Assembly (NCBI GenBank): GCA_934661715.1 | Contig: CAKUJL010000017.1 | Span: 1 to 13,753, forward strand | Direction of reading: 5' to 3' | Length of the DNA: 13,753 bases | Origin: an uncultured Oscillospiraceae bacterium | GTDB taxonomy: Bacteria > Bacillota > Clostridia > Oscillospirales > Oscillospiraceae | In this document: positions 7,856 through 13,753 of the stretch, in pieces | Layout of the letters: every line of letters begins with the position of its first letter | How positions within the stretch are numbered: the stretch's first letter is position 1 | Program-made: the position numbers and the translations under genes | The notes under the pieces: generated by a model | The model's input: the letters and a program-made list of their open reading frames with translations, nothing else | Database searches by the model: none | Told to the model about the DNA's origin: nothing

Positions 7856-8545
7856 TCAATCGAGGATTTTTTGCGGAATGAAGTTTACATAATCAGCCGA
7901 CAGCAGCCGGAATTCGCACCCGTCGACGCTTCCCTGAATGGCAAGGCGCATCGACTCCGCGTGCAGGTGCCCGTAAAAGCAGCGCTTCACGCCATACCGG
8001 GAAAGCAGCTCCAGAATCTCCGGGCACTCATAGCCCCGGTAGCGCGGCGGATAATGGAGAAAACAGAGCTTTTCGCTTTCCCCCGCCGCCTTGAGACTGG
8101 CCTCCAGCCTTCCCAGCTCTCGCCGGAAAATTTTCTCGTCGTGCGTGCCCTCCTGCTCCTGCTCGTAAAACCACCCGCGCGTGCCGCACAGGGCCGTGTC
8201 CCCGTAATAATAGCAGTTGTTGTTCAGGAGGAACATATCGTCCCAGCCGTGCGCCGCGCAGAACTTATAGAACTTTGCCGCCGTGGTCCACCAGTAGTCG
8301 TGGTTTCCCTTGAGGATGATCTTCCGGCCCGGAATTTCGTGGATGAAGGCAAAATCCTTTTCCGCCTGCTCAATGCCAAGAGCCCAGCTGAGGTCTCCCA
8401 GCAGCACCGTCGTGTCTTCCGGCGAGATGACCGACAAGCCGTCTCGCAGCTTGTCCATATACCCCTCCCAGCGGCCGCCGAACACGTCCATCGGCTTATA
8501 CGCGCCAAGGCACAGATGCAGATCTCCGATGGCGTACAGGCTCAT
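7856..8545 (-). CDS. Calcineurin-like metallophosphoesterase (COG1768 type)
   Basis: A 229-residue soluble predicted phosphohydrolase. All five blocks of the calcineurin-like fold are visible: GDLHL with Asp8 and His10, LLGDLSW with Asp51, KGNHDYW with Asn81 and His82, FLHYPP with His164, and the closing GHLH at 192-195. These residues would hold a two-metal centre. The close spacing, the aromatic YWW after the GNHD motif and the overall length fit the COG1768 group, whose substrate is not known to me. The ATG at 8545 overlaps the thrC stop as ATGA, so translation is probably coupled. It is the last gene of the lepB operon as seen here; no hairpin terminator follows before the tig promoter. 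Confidence 0.9.
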   Translation of the reverse strand: MSLYAIGDLHLCLGAYKPMDVFGGRWEGYMDKLRDGLSVISPEDTTVLLGDLSWALGIEQAEKDFAFIHEIPGRKIILKGNHDYWWTTAAKFYKFCAAHGWDDMFLLNNNCYYYGDTALCGTRGWFYEQEQEGTHDEKIFRRELGRLEASLKAAGESEKLCFLHYPPRYRGYECPEILELLSRYGVKRCFYGHLHAESMRLAIQGSVDGCEFRLLSADYVNFIPQKILD

Positions 8546-10029
8546 GCGCGCAGAAACTCCGTCACGACCTGCGCCATTTCATCCGTTCCCGTCACGTCCA
8601 TAAACCGAACCGTCTTTCCCGCGAGACCTGCCAGAGGCGCGGGCGCGGTCTTTCCGGTTTTCTCCGCCAGCTGCGAAATGATGCCCGTTCCCGGCGCAAA
8701 TTCCGTCTCGCCCAAGGCTTCCAGAACGCTCCTGCAGAACTTGAAGGGGCTTGCCGTCGACACAACGACGAGCGGCCGTTTTACATCCGTCTTTTCGCGA
8801 TAGTGCTCCGCCACATTCCACGCGACCGCCGTGTGCGTATCCAGAAGATACTGCTTTTCGGCAAAGAGCTTCGCGATCGTCTTCTTCGTTCCTTCGTCGT
8901 CACAGAACCCGCAGGCAAACTCCGCGGCAATTTTCTGCGCCGTCTTCGGCTTCACGGTGTATTTTCCGTGCGCGGCCAGCTGGTTCATGTAGTCCGCCAC
9001 GCCCTGTCCCGCGCCTTCCATCAGGGCCAGCAACCGCTCCAAGTTCGACGAAATGAGAATGTCCATCGAAGGCGACGCCGTCTGATAAAACGGCCGGTTC
9101 CGGTCATACGTGCCGGTCGAGAGGAAGTCCGTCAGAACGTTATTCGCGTTCGACGCGCACACCAGCGTTCCCACCGGAAGGCCCATTCGCTTTGCGTAGT
9201 ACCCCGCGAGAATGTTGCCGAAGTTTCCCGTCGGAACGCAGAAATCGAGCTTGTCTCCAAGCGCGATCTTCCCCGCGTGAAGCAGCTCGCAGTACGCCGA
9301 GATATAATACACGATCTGCGGCAGGACGCGGCCCCAGTTGATGGAGTTCGCCGAAGACAGGAAATAGCCTCTTCCCGCCAGCTCTTCGCGCAGCACGGGG
9401 TCGGAGAAAATGCGCTTGACACCGCTCTGCGCGTCGTCAAAATTCCCCTTCACCGCGCACACGCCGACGTTTTCGCCCTCCTGGCTCACCATCTGTAATT
9501 TCTGAATATCCGACACGCCGCCGTCGGGATAGAACACGAGAATCTTCGTGCGCTCTACATCGCGGAAGCCCTCGAGCGCGGCCTTGCCGGTGTCGCCGGA
9601 GGTGGCGACCAGAATGCAGACCGTTTTTTCTTCGCCTGTCTTCTTTAAGCTCGCCGTTAAAAGATACGGCAGCATCTGAAGCGCCATATCCTTGAACGCG
9701 CACGTCGGCCCGTGCCAGAGCTCCATAATATAGCGGTTCTCTCCCAAATCCTTCACAGGAGCCGCCTTCACATCGTCAAACTTCGCTGCCCCATACGCCT
9801 TTTCGGCAAAGTCGAGGAGCTCTTCCTCCGAAAACTCGTCCAGATACAGCTTCATGATCTTCGCCGCCCGCTCGGGATAAGAGCGCTTCGAGAGCGCCGC
9901 GATATCCTCCAGCGTGATCTGCGGAATTTCCCTCGGCAAAAACAGACCGCCGTCGCGGCTGAGTCCCTGCACGATGGCCTGCGCCGCCGTCAGCTCGATA
10001 TCGGGATTTCTTGTACTTACATAGTGCAT
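8542..10029 (-). CDS. thrC: Threonine synthase
   Basis: Converts O-phospho-L-homoserine and water to L-threonine and phosphate, the last step of threonine synthesis, using pyridoxal phosphate. The 495-residue protein is the long class with an N-terminal Thr_synth_N region starting MHYVSTRNP. The cofactor Lys is Lys113 in HGPTCAFKDMALQ, the phosphate-side SGDTG is at 144-148, and the GNFGN loop is at 268-272. The start at 10029 overlaps the upstream dipeptidase by 13 bases and has only a weak AAAGG site, so re-initiation is likely. Other threonine genes (hom, thrB) are not in the window; its place among export and ribosome genes is metabolic context without an obvious link. Confidence 0.97.
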   Translation of the reverse strand: MHYVSTRNPDIELTAAQAIVQGLSRDGGLFLPREIPQITLEDIAALSKRSYPERAAKIMKLYLDEFSEEELLDFAEKAYGAAKFDDVKAAPVKDLGENRYIMELWHGPTCAFKDMALQMLPYLLTASLKKTGEEKTVCILVATSGDTGKAALEGFRDVERTKILVFYPDGGVSDIQKLQMVSQEGENVGVCAVKGNFDDAQSGVKRIFSDPVLREELAGRGYFLSSANSINWGRVLPQIVYYISAYCELLHAGKIALGDKLDFCVPTGNFGNILAGYYAKRMGLPVGTLVCASNANNVLTDFLSTGTYDRNRPFYQTASPSMDILISSNLERLLALMEGAGQGVADYMNQLAAHGKYTVKPKTAQKIAAEFACGFCDDEGTKKTIAKLFAEKQYLLDTHTAVAWNVAEHYREKTDVKRPLVVVSTASPFKFCRSVLEALGETEFAPGTGIISQLAEKTGKTAPAPLAGLAGKTVRFMDVTGTDEMAQVVTEFLRA

Positions 10030-10955
10030 TGTTTCACAACCTTTAAGAAAGACTCGCTGAAAATATTCTTCATGCTGTCCTCCGACAGCCCTTTTTCCTC
10101 TAAAAATGCCGCCAAGGCCGCGTAGCTGTCCACGCCCACGAAGCCCTCCGGCAGCACGCCGCAGCCGTCCAGATCGCCGCCCAGCGCGATATGTCCTTCG
10201 CCGCCAAGCTCCAGAAAATGCGCGATATGCCGCCAGACATCGTCCAGCGTGACCGCCCCATCATCGCGCAGAAACGCCCCATAGAGGTTCAGCCCCGCCG
10301 TGCCGCCAAGTGCGCAAAGCGCCCTGAACTGCTCGTCCGTCAGATTCCGCACGTGACGGCAGATGGCGCGGGAATTGGAGTGGCTCGCGACGAACGGCTT
10401 TTCCGTGATATCGCAAAGATCCCAGAACGCCTTTTCCGAAATGTGGCTCACATCTAAAATAATACCCAGCTTCTGCGCCCGGCGCACAAATTCGCGGCCC
10501 CTTTGCGTCAGTCCGCCGCCCGTTACGATGCTGCCCGTGAGCGCGTTTTCCGCGTTCCAGCACGGCGCGATCATCCGCACGCCCTGCGCATACGCTTCTT
10601 CCAGCTTTCCGGGGTCGCACAAAATGGCCTCCGCGCCCTCGATCGACAAGAACGCGCCGCATTTTCCGTCCCGGACAGCCCTCCGCGCATCGGCTTCATT
10701 CGAGCACCGCACGATACGCTCTGCGTTTTCGTCCAGCTCCCGGTTAAAATACGCCAGCGCCTTTTCATAATGGCCTTCAAAGCTGTCGTCCTTCGGCAGC
10801 CACACCGTGCAGAACGCGTAAAACTGCACATAGCCGGAAAGCGCCTCCGCCCTCCGGAGCGACACGTGCCCGCTGTTTCGCGTCAAATGCTCGCCCTTTC
10901 GCCAGAGCTCCATCGGCGTGTCGCAGTGCCCGTCAACAACCGTAACCTTCTTCAT
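10017..10955 (-). CDS. Membrane dipeptidase family (peptidase M19) protein
   Basis: A 312-residue protein of the M19 renal-dipeptidase-like amidohydrolase family, a TIM-barrel zinc enzyme that cleaves dipeptides, often with D-residues. Expected metal ligands are present: His10 and Asp12 in DGHCDTP, the bridging Glu106 in SIEGAEAI, His171 in LDVSHIS and His192 in ASHSNSRAI, with the barrel-closing GGDLDG at 259-264. There is no signal peptide or membrane anchor, so it is probably cytoplasmic despite the family name. ATG at 10955 is chosen over an in-frame GTG at 10964 because the GGAGGG site is eight bases before the ATG but abuts the GTG. It overlaps yraN by 23 bases and thrC by 13. Substrate is not predictable from the sequence. 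Confidence 0.93.
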   Translation of the reverse strand: MKKVTVVDGHCDTPMELWRKGEHLTRNSGHVSLRRAEALSGYVQFYAFCTVWLPKDDSFEGHYEKALAYFNRELDENAERIVRCSNEADARRAVRDGKCGAFLSIEGAEAILCDPGKLEEAYAQGVRMIAPCWNAENALTGSIVTGGGLTQRGREFVRRAQKLGIILDVSHISEKAFWDLCDITEKPFVASHSNSRAICRHVRNLTDEQFRALCALGGTAGLNLYGAFLRDDGAVTLDDVWRHIAHFLELGGEGHIALGGDLDGCGVLPEGFVGVDSYAALAAFLEEKGLSEDSMKNIFSESFLKVVKQCTM

Positions 10956-11316
10956 CGAACGCACCCTCCATCAGCCGGACGCCGGGACATTTCGTCTCGA
11001 GCCCCTCCGGCGCATAAATTTCCACAACATCAAAGCGCGGCTGAAGCTCGGTCTCGTGTTCCTCCAGCCACAAAGCCGCAGACGCACTGAGCCTTTCCCG
11101 CTTTCGCTTATCGACAAATTCCCGCGCCGCGCCGAATTTTGCGCTTTTGCGCAGCTTGACCTCGGCAAAGACGAGAAATTCCGCGTTTTTCGCGATGATA
11201 TCGATCTCTCCGTACCGGCAGCGATAATTCCGCTCGACGATCTCAAAGCCCTTCCGCTCCAGACACCGCGCCGCGATCTCCTCGCCCCACGGCCCGAGCC
11301 GCGTCTTATTCTCCAT
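10933..11316 (-). CDS. YraN family (UPF0102) nuclease-like protein
   Basis: A 127-residue small protein of the YraN/UPF0102 family, which has a restriction-endonuclease-like PD-(D/E)xK core; the cellular function is not firmly known. Visible family motifs: [19 protein letters not shown] at the N-terminus, RYGEIDIIA with Asp39, and FAEVKLR with Glu52 and Lys54, the predicted catalytic residues. ATG at 11316 is taken because it begins at the usual family start; the frame is open further upstream, but that part lies in rnhB and lacks family resemblance. It overlaps the end of rnhB by 11 bases and has no clear ribosome binding site of its own, which points to re-initiation after rnhB. The rnhB-yraN pair is common in Firmicutes. 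Confidence 0.93.
   Translation of the reverse strand: MENKTRLGPWGEEIAARCLERKGFEIVERNYRCRYGEIDIIAKNAEFLVFAEVKLRKSAKFGAAREFVDKRKRERLSASAALWLEEHETELQPRFDVVEIYAPEGLETKCPGVRLMEGAFDEEGYGC
10964..10969 (-). promoter_or_regulatory. Ribosome binding site that sets the dipeptidase start
   Basis: GGAGGG on the minus strand, inside the 3' end of yraN, eight bases upstream of the ATG at 10955. The alternative GTG at 10964-10962 overlaps this site and would have no usable spacing, so the shorter protein is favoured. Confidence 0.75.
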
Positions 11317-11923
11317 AAAATTTTTTGAGAAACGTCCGCCGGTGGATTTCGCACGGGCCGAATTCCTGAAGGGCCGCATAGTGCCGCTTCGTGCCGTAGC
11401 CCTTGTGCACAGCGAAACCGTACTGCGGATACGTTTCGTCGAGCTCTTCCATGAGCCGATCTCTTGTGACTTTTGCCAGAATCGACGCCGCCGCGATAGA
11501 AGCGGACAGGCTGTCTCCCTTGACGATCGTCCGGACCGGCAGGCCAAAATCCTTCGCCCGGTTTCCGTCAATGAGCGCAAGGTCTGGCTTAACCCGTAAG
11601 CCGTCCAGCGCCCGCTGCATGGCAAGAAACGTCGCCTGCAAAATATTGATCTCGTCAATTTCCTTCTCCGACGCCATCGCAATGCTGTAGCTCACGGCCT
11701 GCTCGGTAATGATGTCAAAGAGCTCTCTTCTTTTTTTATCCGTCAGCTTTTTCGAGTCGTTGAGCCCGTCAATGATAAGCCCCTTCGGCAGAATCACCGC
11801 CGCCGCGCACACCGGGCCCGCCAGAGGCCCCCTGCCCGCCTCGTCCACGCCGCAAACGGCTGTAAAGCCTTCCGCGAACGCCTCATTTTCATACAGCCAA
11901 AGATCCTTCGGTTCTTCCTTCAT
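11306..11923 (-). CDS. rnhB: Ribonuclease HII
   Basis: Cuts the RNA strand of RNA:DNA hybrids and removes single ribonucleotides from DNA. The 205-residue protein has the RNase HII active-site set: Asp27 and Glu28 in [13 protein letters not shown], Asp119 in LALIDGN and Asp137 in [15 protein letters not shown], with GRG (30-32) that reads the RNA-DNA junction. The HKGYGT (173-178) and IHRRTF (193-198) family blocks close the protein. The ATG at 11923 overlaps the ylqF stop as ATGA and has a GGAGGAG site upstream. Length is slightly short but usual for the group lacking an N-terminal extension. Confidence 0.98.
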   Translation of the reverse strand: MKEEPKDLWLYENEAFAEGFTAVCGVDEAGRGPLAGPVCAAAVILPKGLIIDGLNDSKKLTDKKRRELFDIITEQAVSYSIAMASEKEIDEINILQATFLAMQRALDGLRVKPDLALIDGNRAKDFGLPVRTIVKGDSLSASIAAASILAKVTRDRLMEELDETYPQYGFAVHKGYGTKRHYAALQEFGPCEIHRRTFLKKFYGE

Positions 11924-12777
11924 CCCAGCTCCTCCGGCTTTTCCAGCGTAAATTTTCCGAGCTTGCAGCTTCTGTACTCGTCCAGCAGCACCTTTGCCAT
12001 GCGCTCCGTGTCGACTTCGCCGCCGGAGATGAGAAAGCCGCGCTTTTTCCCCGCCGCCTGTAAAAGCTCCCAGCCGTCAATTTCCGCGGGAATTTCGATC
12101 TTATACCGCTCGGTAAGCGCCGCCGGATATTCCCGCGCCAGAAGCTCCATCAGATGGCAGCCCAGCGTCTCGGTGTCCAGAATATCTTCCTTCACCGCGC
12201 CGGTGTAGGCAAGGCGCAGGCCGACCTCGGGGTCGTCAAACTTCGGCCACAAAATGCCCGGCGTGTCCAGAAGCAGAAGCCCGCCGTCCACATTCACCCA
12301 CTGCTTGCCGCGCGTGACGCCGGGGCGGTTTTCCGCCTTTGCGCCCTTTCTGCCCGCGATCTGGTTGATAAATGTCGATTTTCCGACGTTCGGAATGCCC
12401 ACGACCATGAGCTTGAGCGGCCGCCCGACCTGCCCTTTTTCGGCATATCTCTGAAGCTTTTCGGAAAGCAACTGCCGCACCGCGGGCGCGAAGGTGTTGA
12501 TGCCCTTCCGCGACTTGCAGTCCGTGCGGATGACGGCCATGCCCTGATTCTTAAAGTACGTGCTCCACCGGTTTACCAGATCGCTGTCCGCCATGTCGAT
12601 GCGGTTGAGGATCACCATCCGCGGCTTTTTCCCGCAGATCGCGTCAATGTCGGGGTTCCGGCTGGAGATTGGGATGCGGGCATCTAAAATCTCGCACACC
12701 GCGTCGACCAGCTTCAAGTCCTCTTCCATCATCCGGCGGGTCTTGGTCATGTGACCGGGGTACCACTGGATGTTCAT
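11920..12777 (-). CDS. rbgA: Ribosome biogenesis GTPase YlqF/RbgA
   Basis: RbgA is a circularly permuted GTPase that acts late in 50S subunit assembly in Gram-positive bacteria. The 285-residue protein begins with the family hallmark [15 protein letters not shown], and the G motifs are in permuted order: G4 NRID at 58-61 (Arg in place of the usual Lys), G5-like DCKS at 86-89, P-loop GIPNVGKS at 127-134, G2 GVTRG at 153-157 and G3 DTPG at 171-174. A helical C-terminal domain follows that in the family contacts ribosomal RNA. ATG at 12777 is favoured over an in-frame ATG at 12792 because of the family start and a GGAAG site eight bases upstream. It lies 16 bases after lepB and overlaps rnhB by 4. 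Confidence 0.97.
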   Translation of the reverse strand: MNIQWYPGHMTKTRRMMEEDLKLVDAVCEILDARIPISSRNPDIDAICGKKPRMVILNRIDMADSDLVNRWSTYFKNQGMAVIRTDCKSRKGINTFAPAVRQLLSEKLQRYAEKGQVGRPLKLMVVGIPNVGKSTFINQIAGRKGAKAENRPGVTRGKQWVNVDGGLLLLDTPGILWPKFDDPEVGLRLAYTGAVKEDILDTETLGCHLMELLAREYPAALTERYKIEIPAEIDGWELLQAAGKKRGFLISGGEVDTERMAKVLLDEYRSCKLGKFTLEKPEELG

Positions 12778-12793
12778 TTTGTTTTCTTCCATC

Positions 12794-13513
12794 TTACGAT
12801 ACCGCGCCGATACGGCCAAAATCCCGGCCGCCGACGATCGTTCCTTCTTCATTGGTCTGCCGTCCCGGAATGAGCACGAGCAGCACCCGGCCCAGAATCC
12901 GCGACTGCTCCACGCACCCGAGCGGCGCGTAGCGGCTGTCGTTGGAGTGGTTGCGGTTGTCGCCCATGACAAAAGCACTCCCCTCCGGCACCGTCACGGG
13001 ATAATCAAGTCCCATGCCGATTTCCCGGTAGCTCCGGTACGTGGGCTCGAAAATATAGTCCTCCTCGATCGCCTCGCCGTTGACATACACGATGCCCAGA
13101 TCAAAGTCAATATCCACAACGTCGCCGCCCGTCGCAATCACGCGCTTGACAAGCGGCCCGGCAAAGCCCGCCTCCTCCGGCGGGTCGAGCACGACAATGT
13201 CGCCCCTGCCTACATTCCGGTACAGGAAATTGCTCTCGAGCACCAGATAGTCGTGGTTTACAAACGTCGGATACATCGAGCTTCCGTCCACGCCGTTGAG
13301 CCGGAAGAAAAACACGAATATCACCGTGATGCACGCGAGAATATACACAAGGTCGTGCAGAATCGTAAACGTCTCATAGCGCTTTTCGCGGCGCTGCAAG
13401 CGTTCTTCCTCCTGCTTTGCCGCATCCGCCTGCGCCCGCTCTTCGGGCGAAAGCTCCTGCTGCGTCTGCTCCAAAGGCGCGTCCTGCGCCGGTCTTTTTT
13501 CTTCAAAATCCAT
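12794..13513 (-). CDS. lepB: Signal peptidase I
   Basis: Removes signal peptides from exported proteins at the outer face of the membrane. The 239-residue type I enzyme has one membrane segment at about 51-71, the catalytic Ser79 in GSSMYPT, the general-base Lys123 in LVKRVIATGGD, and the GDNRNHSNDSR box at 184-194. The first 48 residues are very rich in Glu, Gln, Arg and Lys and should lie in the cytoplasm; this is longer than in many Gram-positive SipS-type enzymes. Start: ATG at 13513, GAGG nine bases upstream, and a strong extended -10 promoter just before it. The rplS-lepB-ylqF-rnhB order is conserved in Firmicutes. Confidence 0.97.
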   Translation of the reverse strand: MDFEEKRPAQDAPLEQTQQELSPEERAQADAAKQEEERLQRREKRYETFTILHDLVYILACITVIFVFFFRLNGVDGSSMYPTFVNHDYLVLESNFLYRNVGRGDIVVLDPPEEAGFAGPLVKRVIATGGDVVDIDFDLGIVYVNGEAIEEDYIFEPTYRSYREIGMGLDYPVTVPEGSAFVMGDNRNHSNDSRYAPLGCVEQSRILGRVLLVLIPGRQTNEEGTIVGGRDFGRIGAVS

Positions 13514-13543
13514 AGCAATTACCTCACACGCGTAATCAAGGAT

Positions 13544-13572
13544 ATTATAGCAAATCCGCCGCCGGAAAGAAA
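13544..13572 (-). promoter_or_regulatory. Extended -10 promoter for the lepB operon
   Basis: On the minus strand a perfect -10 TATAAT (13549-13544) is preceded by TGC, an extended -10. The -35 region at a 17-base spacing (TTTCTT, 13572-13567) is poor. It sits between the rplS terminator and the lepB start and gives a leader of roughly 22-25 bases. Confidence 0.75.
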
Positions 13573-13603
13573 GTGGATATTTTGAAAACTGCCGGAGAAT
13601 AGA

Positions 13604-13631
13604 AAAAGAAGAGCCAAGCGGCTCTTCTTTT
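13604..13631 (-). terminator. Rho-independent terminator after rplS
   Basis: A 12-base perfect stem (13604-13615 with 13620-13631) has a four-base loop, followed on the minus strand by a T-rich tract. It starts 11 bases after the rplS stop and separates the ribosomal-protein operon from the lepB operon. Confidence 0.93.
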
Positions 13632-13642
13632 CGGGTTTGATG

Positions 13643-13753
13643 TTACACTCTTTCCTTGACCTTTGCGGCCTTGCCCAGACGATCGCGCAGATAGTACAGC
13701 TTTGCTCTGCGGACCTTGCCGTGACGGACAGTCTCGACGTCCACAACATTGGG
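13643..13753 (-). CDS. rplS: 50S ribosomal protein L19, C-terminal part (gene starts outside the window)
   Basis: The last 36 codons plus TAA of rplS. The visible sequence has the conserved L19 C-terminus, with [19 protein letters not shown] at about residues 12-30 of the fragment, just before a basic end. L19 lies at the interface between the two ribosomal subunits. The full protein is usually about 115 residues, so roughly two thirds is beyond the window edge. A strong terminator follows. In Firmicutes this gene usually ends the rpsP-rimM-trmD-rplS operon, which would be upstream of the window. Confidence 0.96.
   Translation of the reverse strand, partial: PNVVDVETVRHGKVRRAKLYYLRDRLGKAAKVKERV

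Noticed and set aside
7020..7892. Long plus-strand open frame of 290 codons opposite tig
   Set aside because: It is antisense to the fully motif-supported tig gene, has no family resemblance, and reflects the lack of stop codons opposite GC-biased coding sequence.
11317..11682. Upstream in-frame extension of yraN across rnhB
   Set aside because: It is an alternative frame of rnhB with Arg/Ser-rich composition; the YraN family start is at 11316.
12778..12978. Upstream in-frame extension of ylqF into lepB
   Set aside because: The added part is an out-of-frame reading of lepB, and the family N-terminus begins at 12777.
13519..13749. Minus-strand open frame of 76 codons across the rplS end and lepB leader
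   Set aside because: It is an alternative frame through rplS and continues through its terminator; the L19 frame is clear.
1..13753. Mobile elements, tRNA genes, CRISPR arrays, defence or toxin-antitoxin genes
   Set aside because: No transposase, integrase, cloverleaf-like or regularly spaced repeat was seen on either strand; the genes are all recognisable core families.

Overview
This is a core chromosomal segment of a GC-rich (by eye, not counted) low-GC-phylum relative: a Firmicute of the class Clostridia, most likely Oscillospiraceae/Ruminococcaceae-like. The assignment rests on gene order (tig-clpP-clpX-lon-ysxC; rplS-lepB-ylqF-rnhB-yraN; M50 protease-scpA), on strong AGGAGG-type ribosome binding sites, and on ScpA and RbgA/YlqF, which are typical of Gram-positives. 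The genus is inference. Every supported gene reads on the minus strand, so transcription runs from high to low coordinates. No mobile element, tRNA, rRNA or CRISPR array was seen, and no stretch over 300 bases lacks a gene.

Layout in transcription order. (1) 13753-13604: 3' end of rplS (ribosomal protein L19) and its rho-independent terminator. (2) 13572-7856: an extended -10 promoter followed by seven tightly packed genes: lepB, ylqF/rbgA, rnhB, a YraN-family nuclease, an M19 dipeptidase, thrC and a COG1768-type metallophosphoesterase. Five of the six junctions overlap, by 4, 11, 23, 13 and 4 nt. This suggests one translationally coupled operon joining protein export, ribosome assembly, RNA:DNA hybrid removal and amino-acid metabolism. 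(3) 7835-1215: a second promoter, then tig, clpP, clpX, lon and ysxC, ending in a strong terminator. This is a protein quality-control block (nascent-chain chaperone, two ATP-dependent proteases) plus a ribosome-assembly GTPase. Hairpins sit in each of the three larger gaps inside it. (4) 1125-1: a third promoter, then a site-2 protease family gene and the 5' part of scpA (chromosome condensation), which runs off the window.

The window looks like ordinary housekeeping DNA. I did not find a convincing undescribed system. The points worth a second look are small: a predicted hairpin that can cover the clpP ribosome binding site, tandem hairpins between clpX and lon, a small GTAGGG/CCCTAC-bounded inverted-repeat element between two transcription units, and metabolic genes embedded by overlaps in the lepB-rnhB operon.
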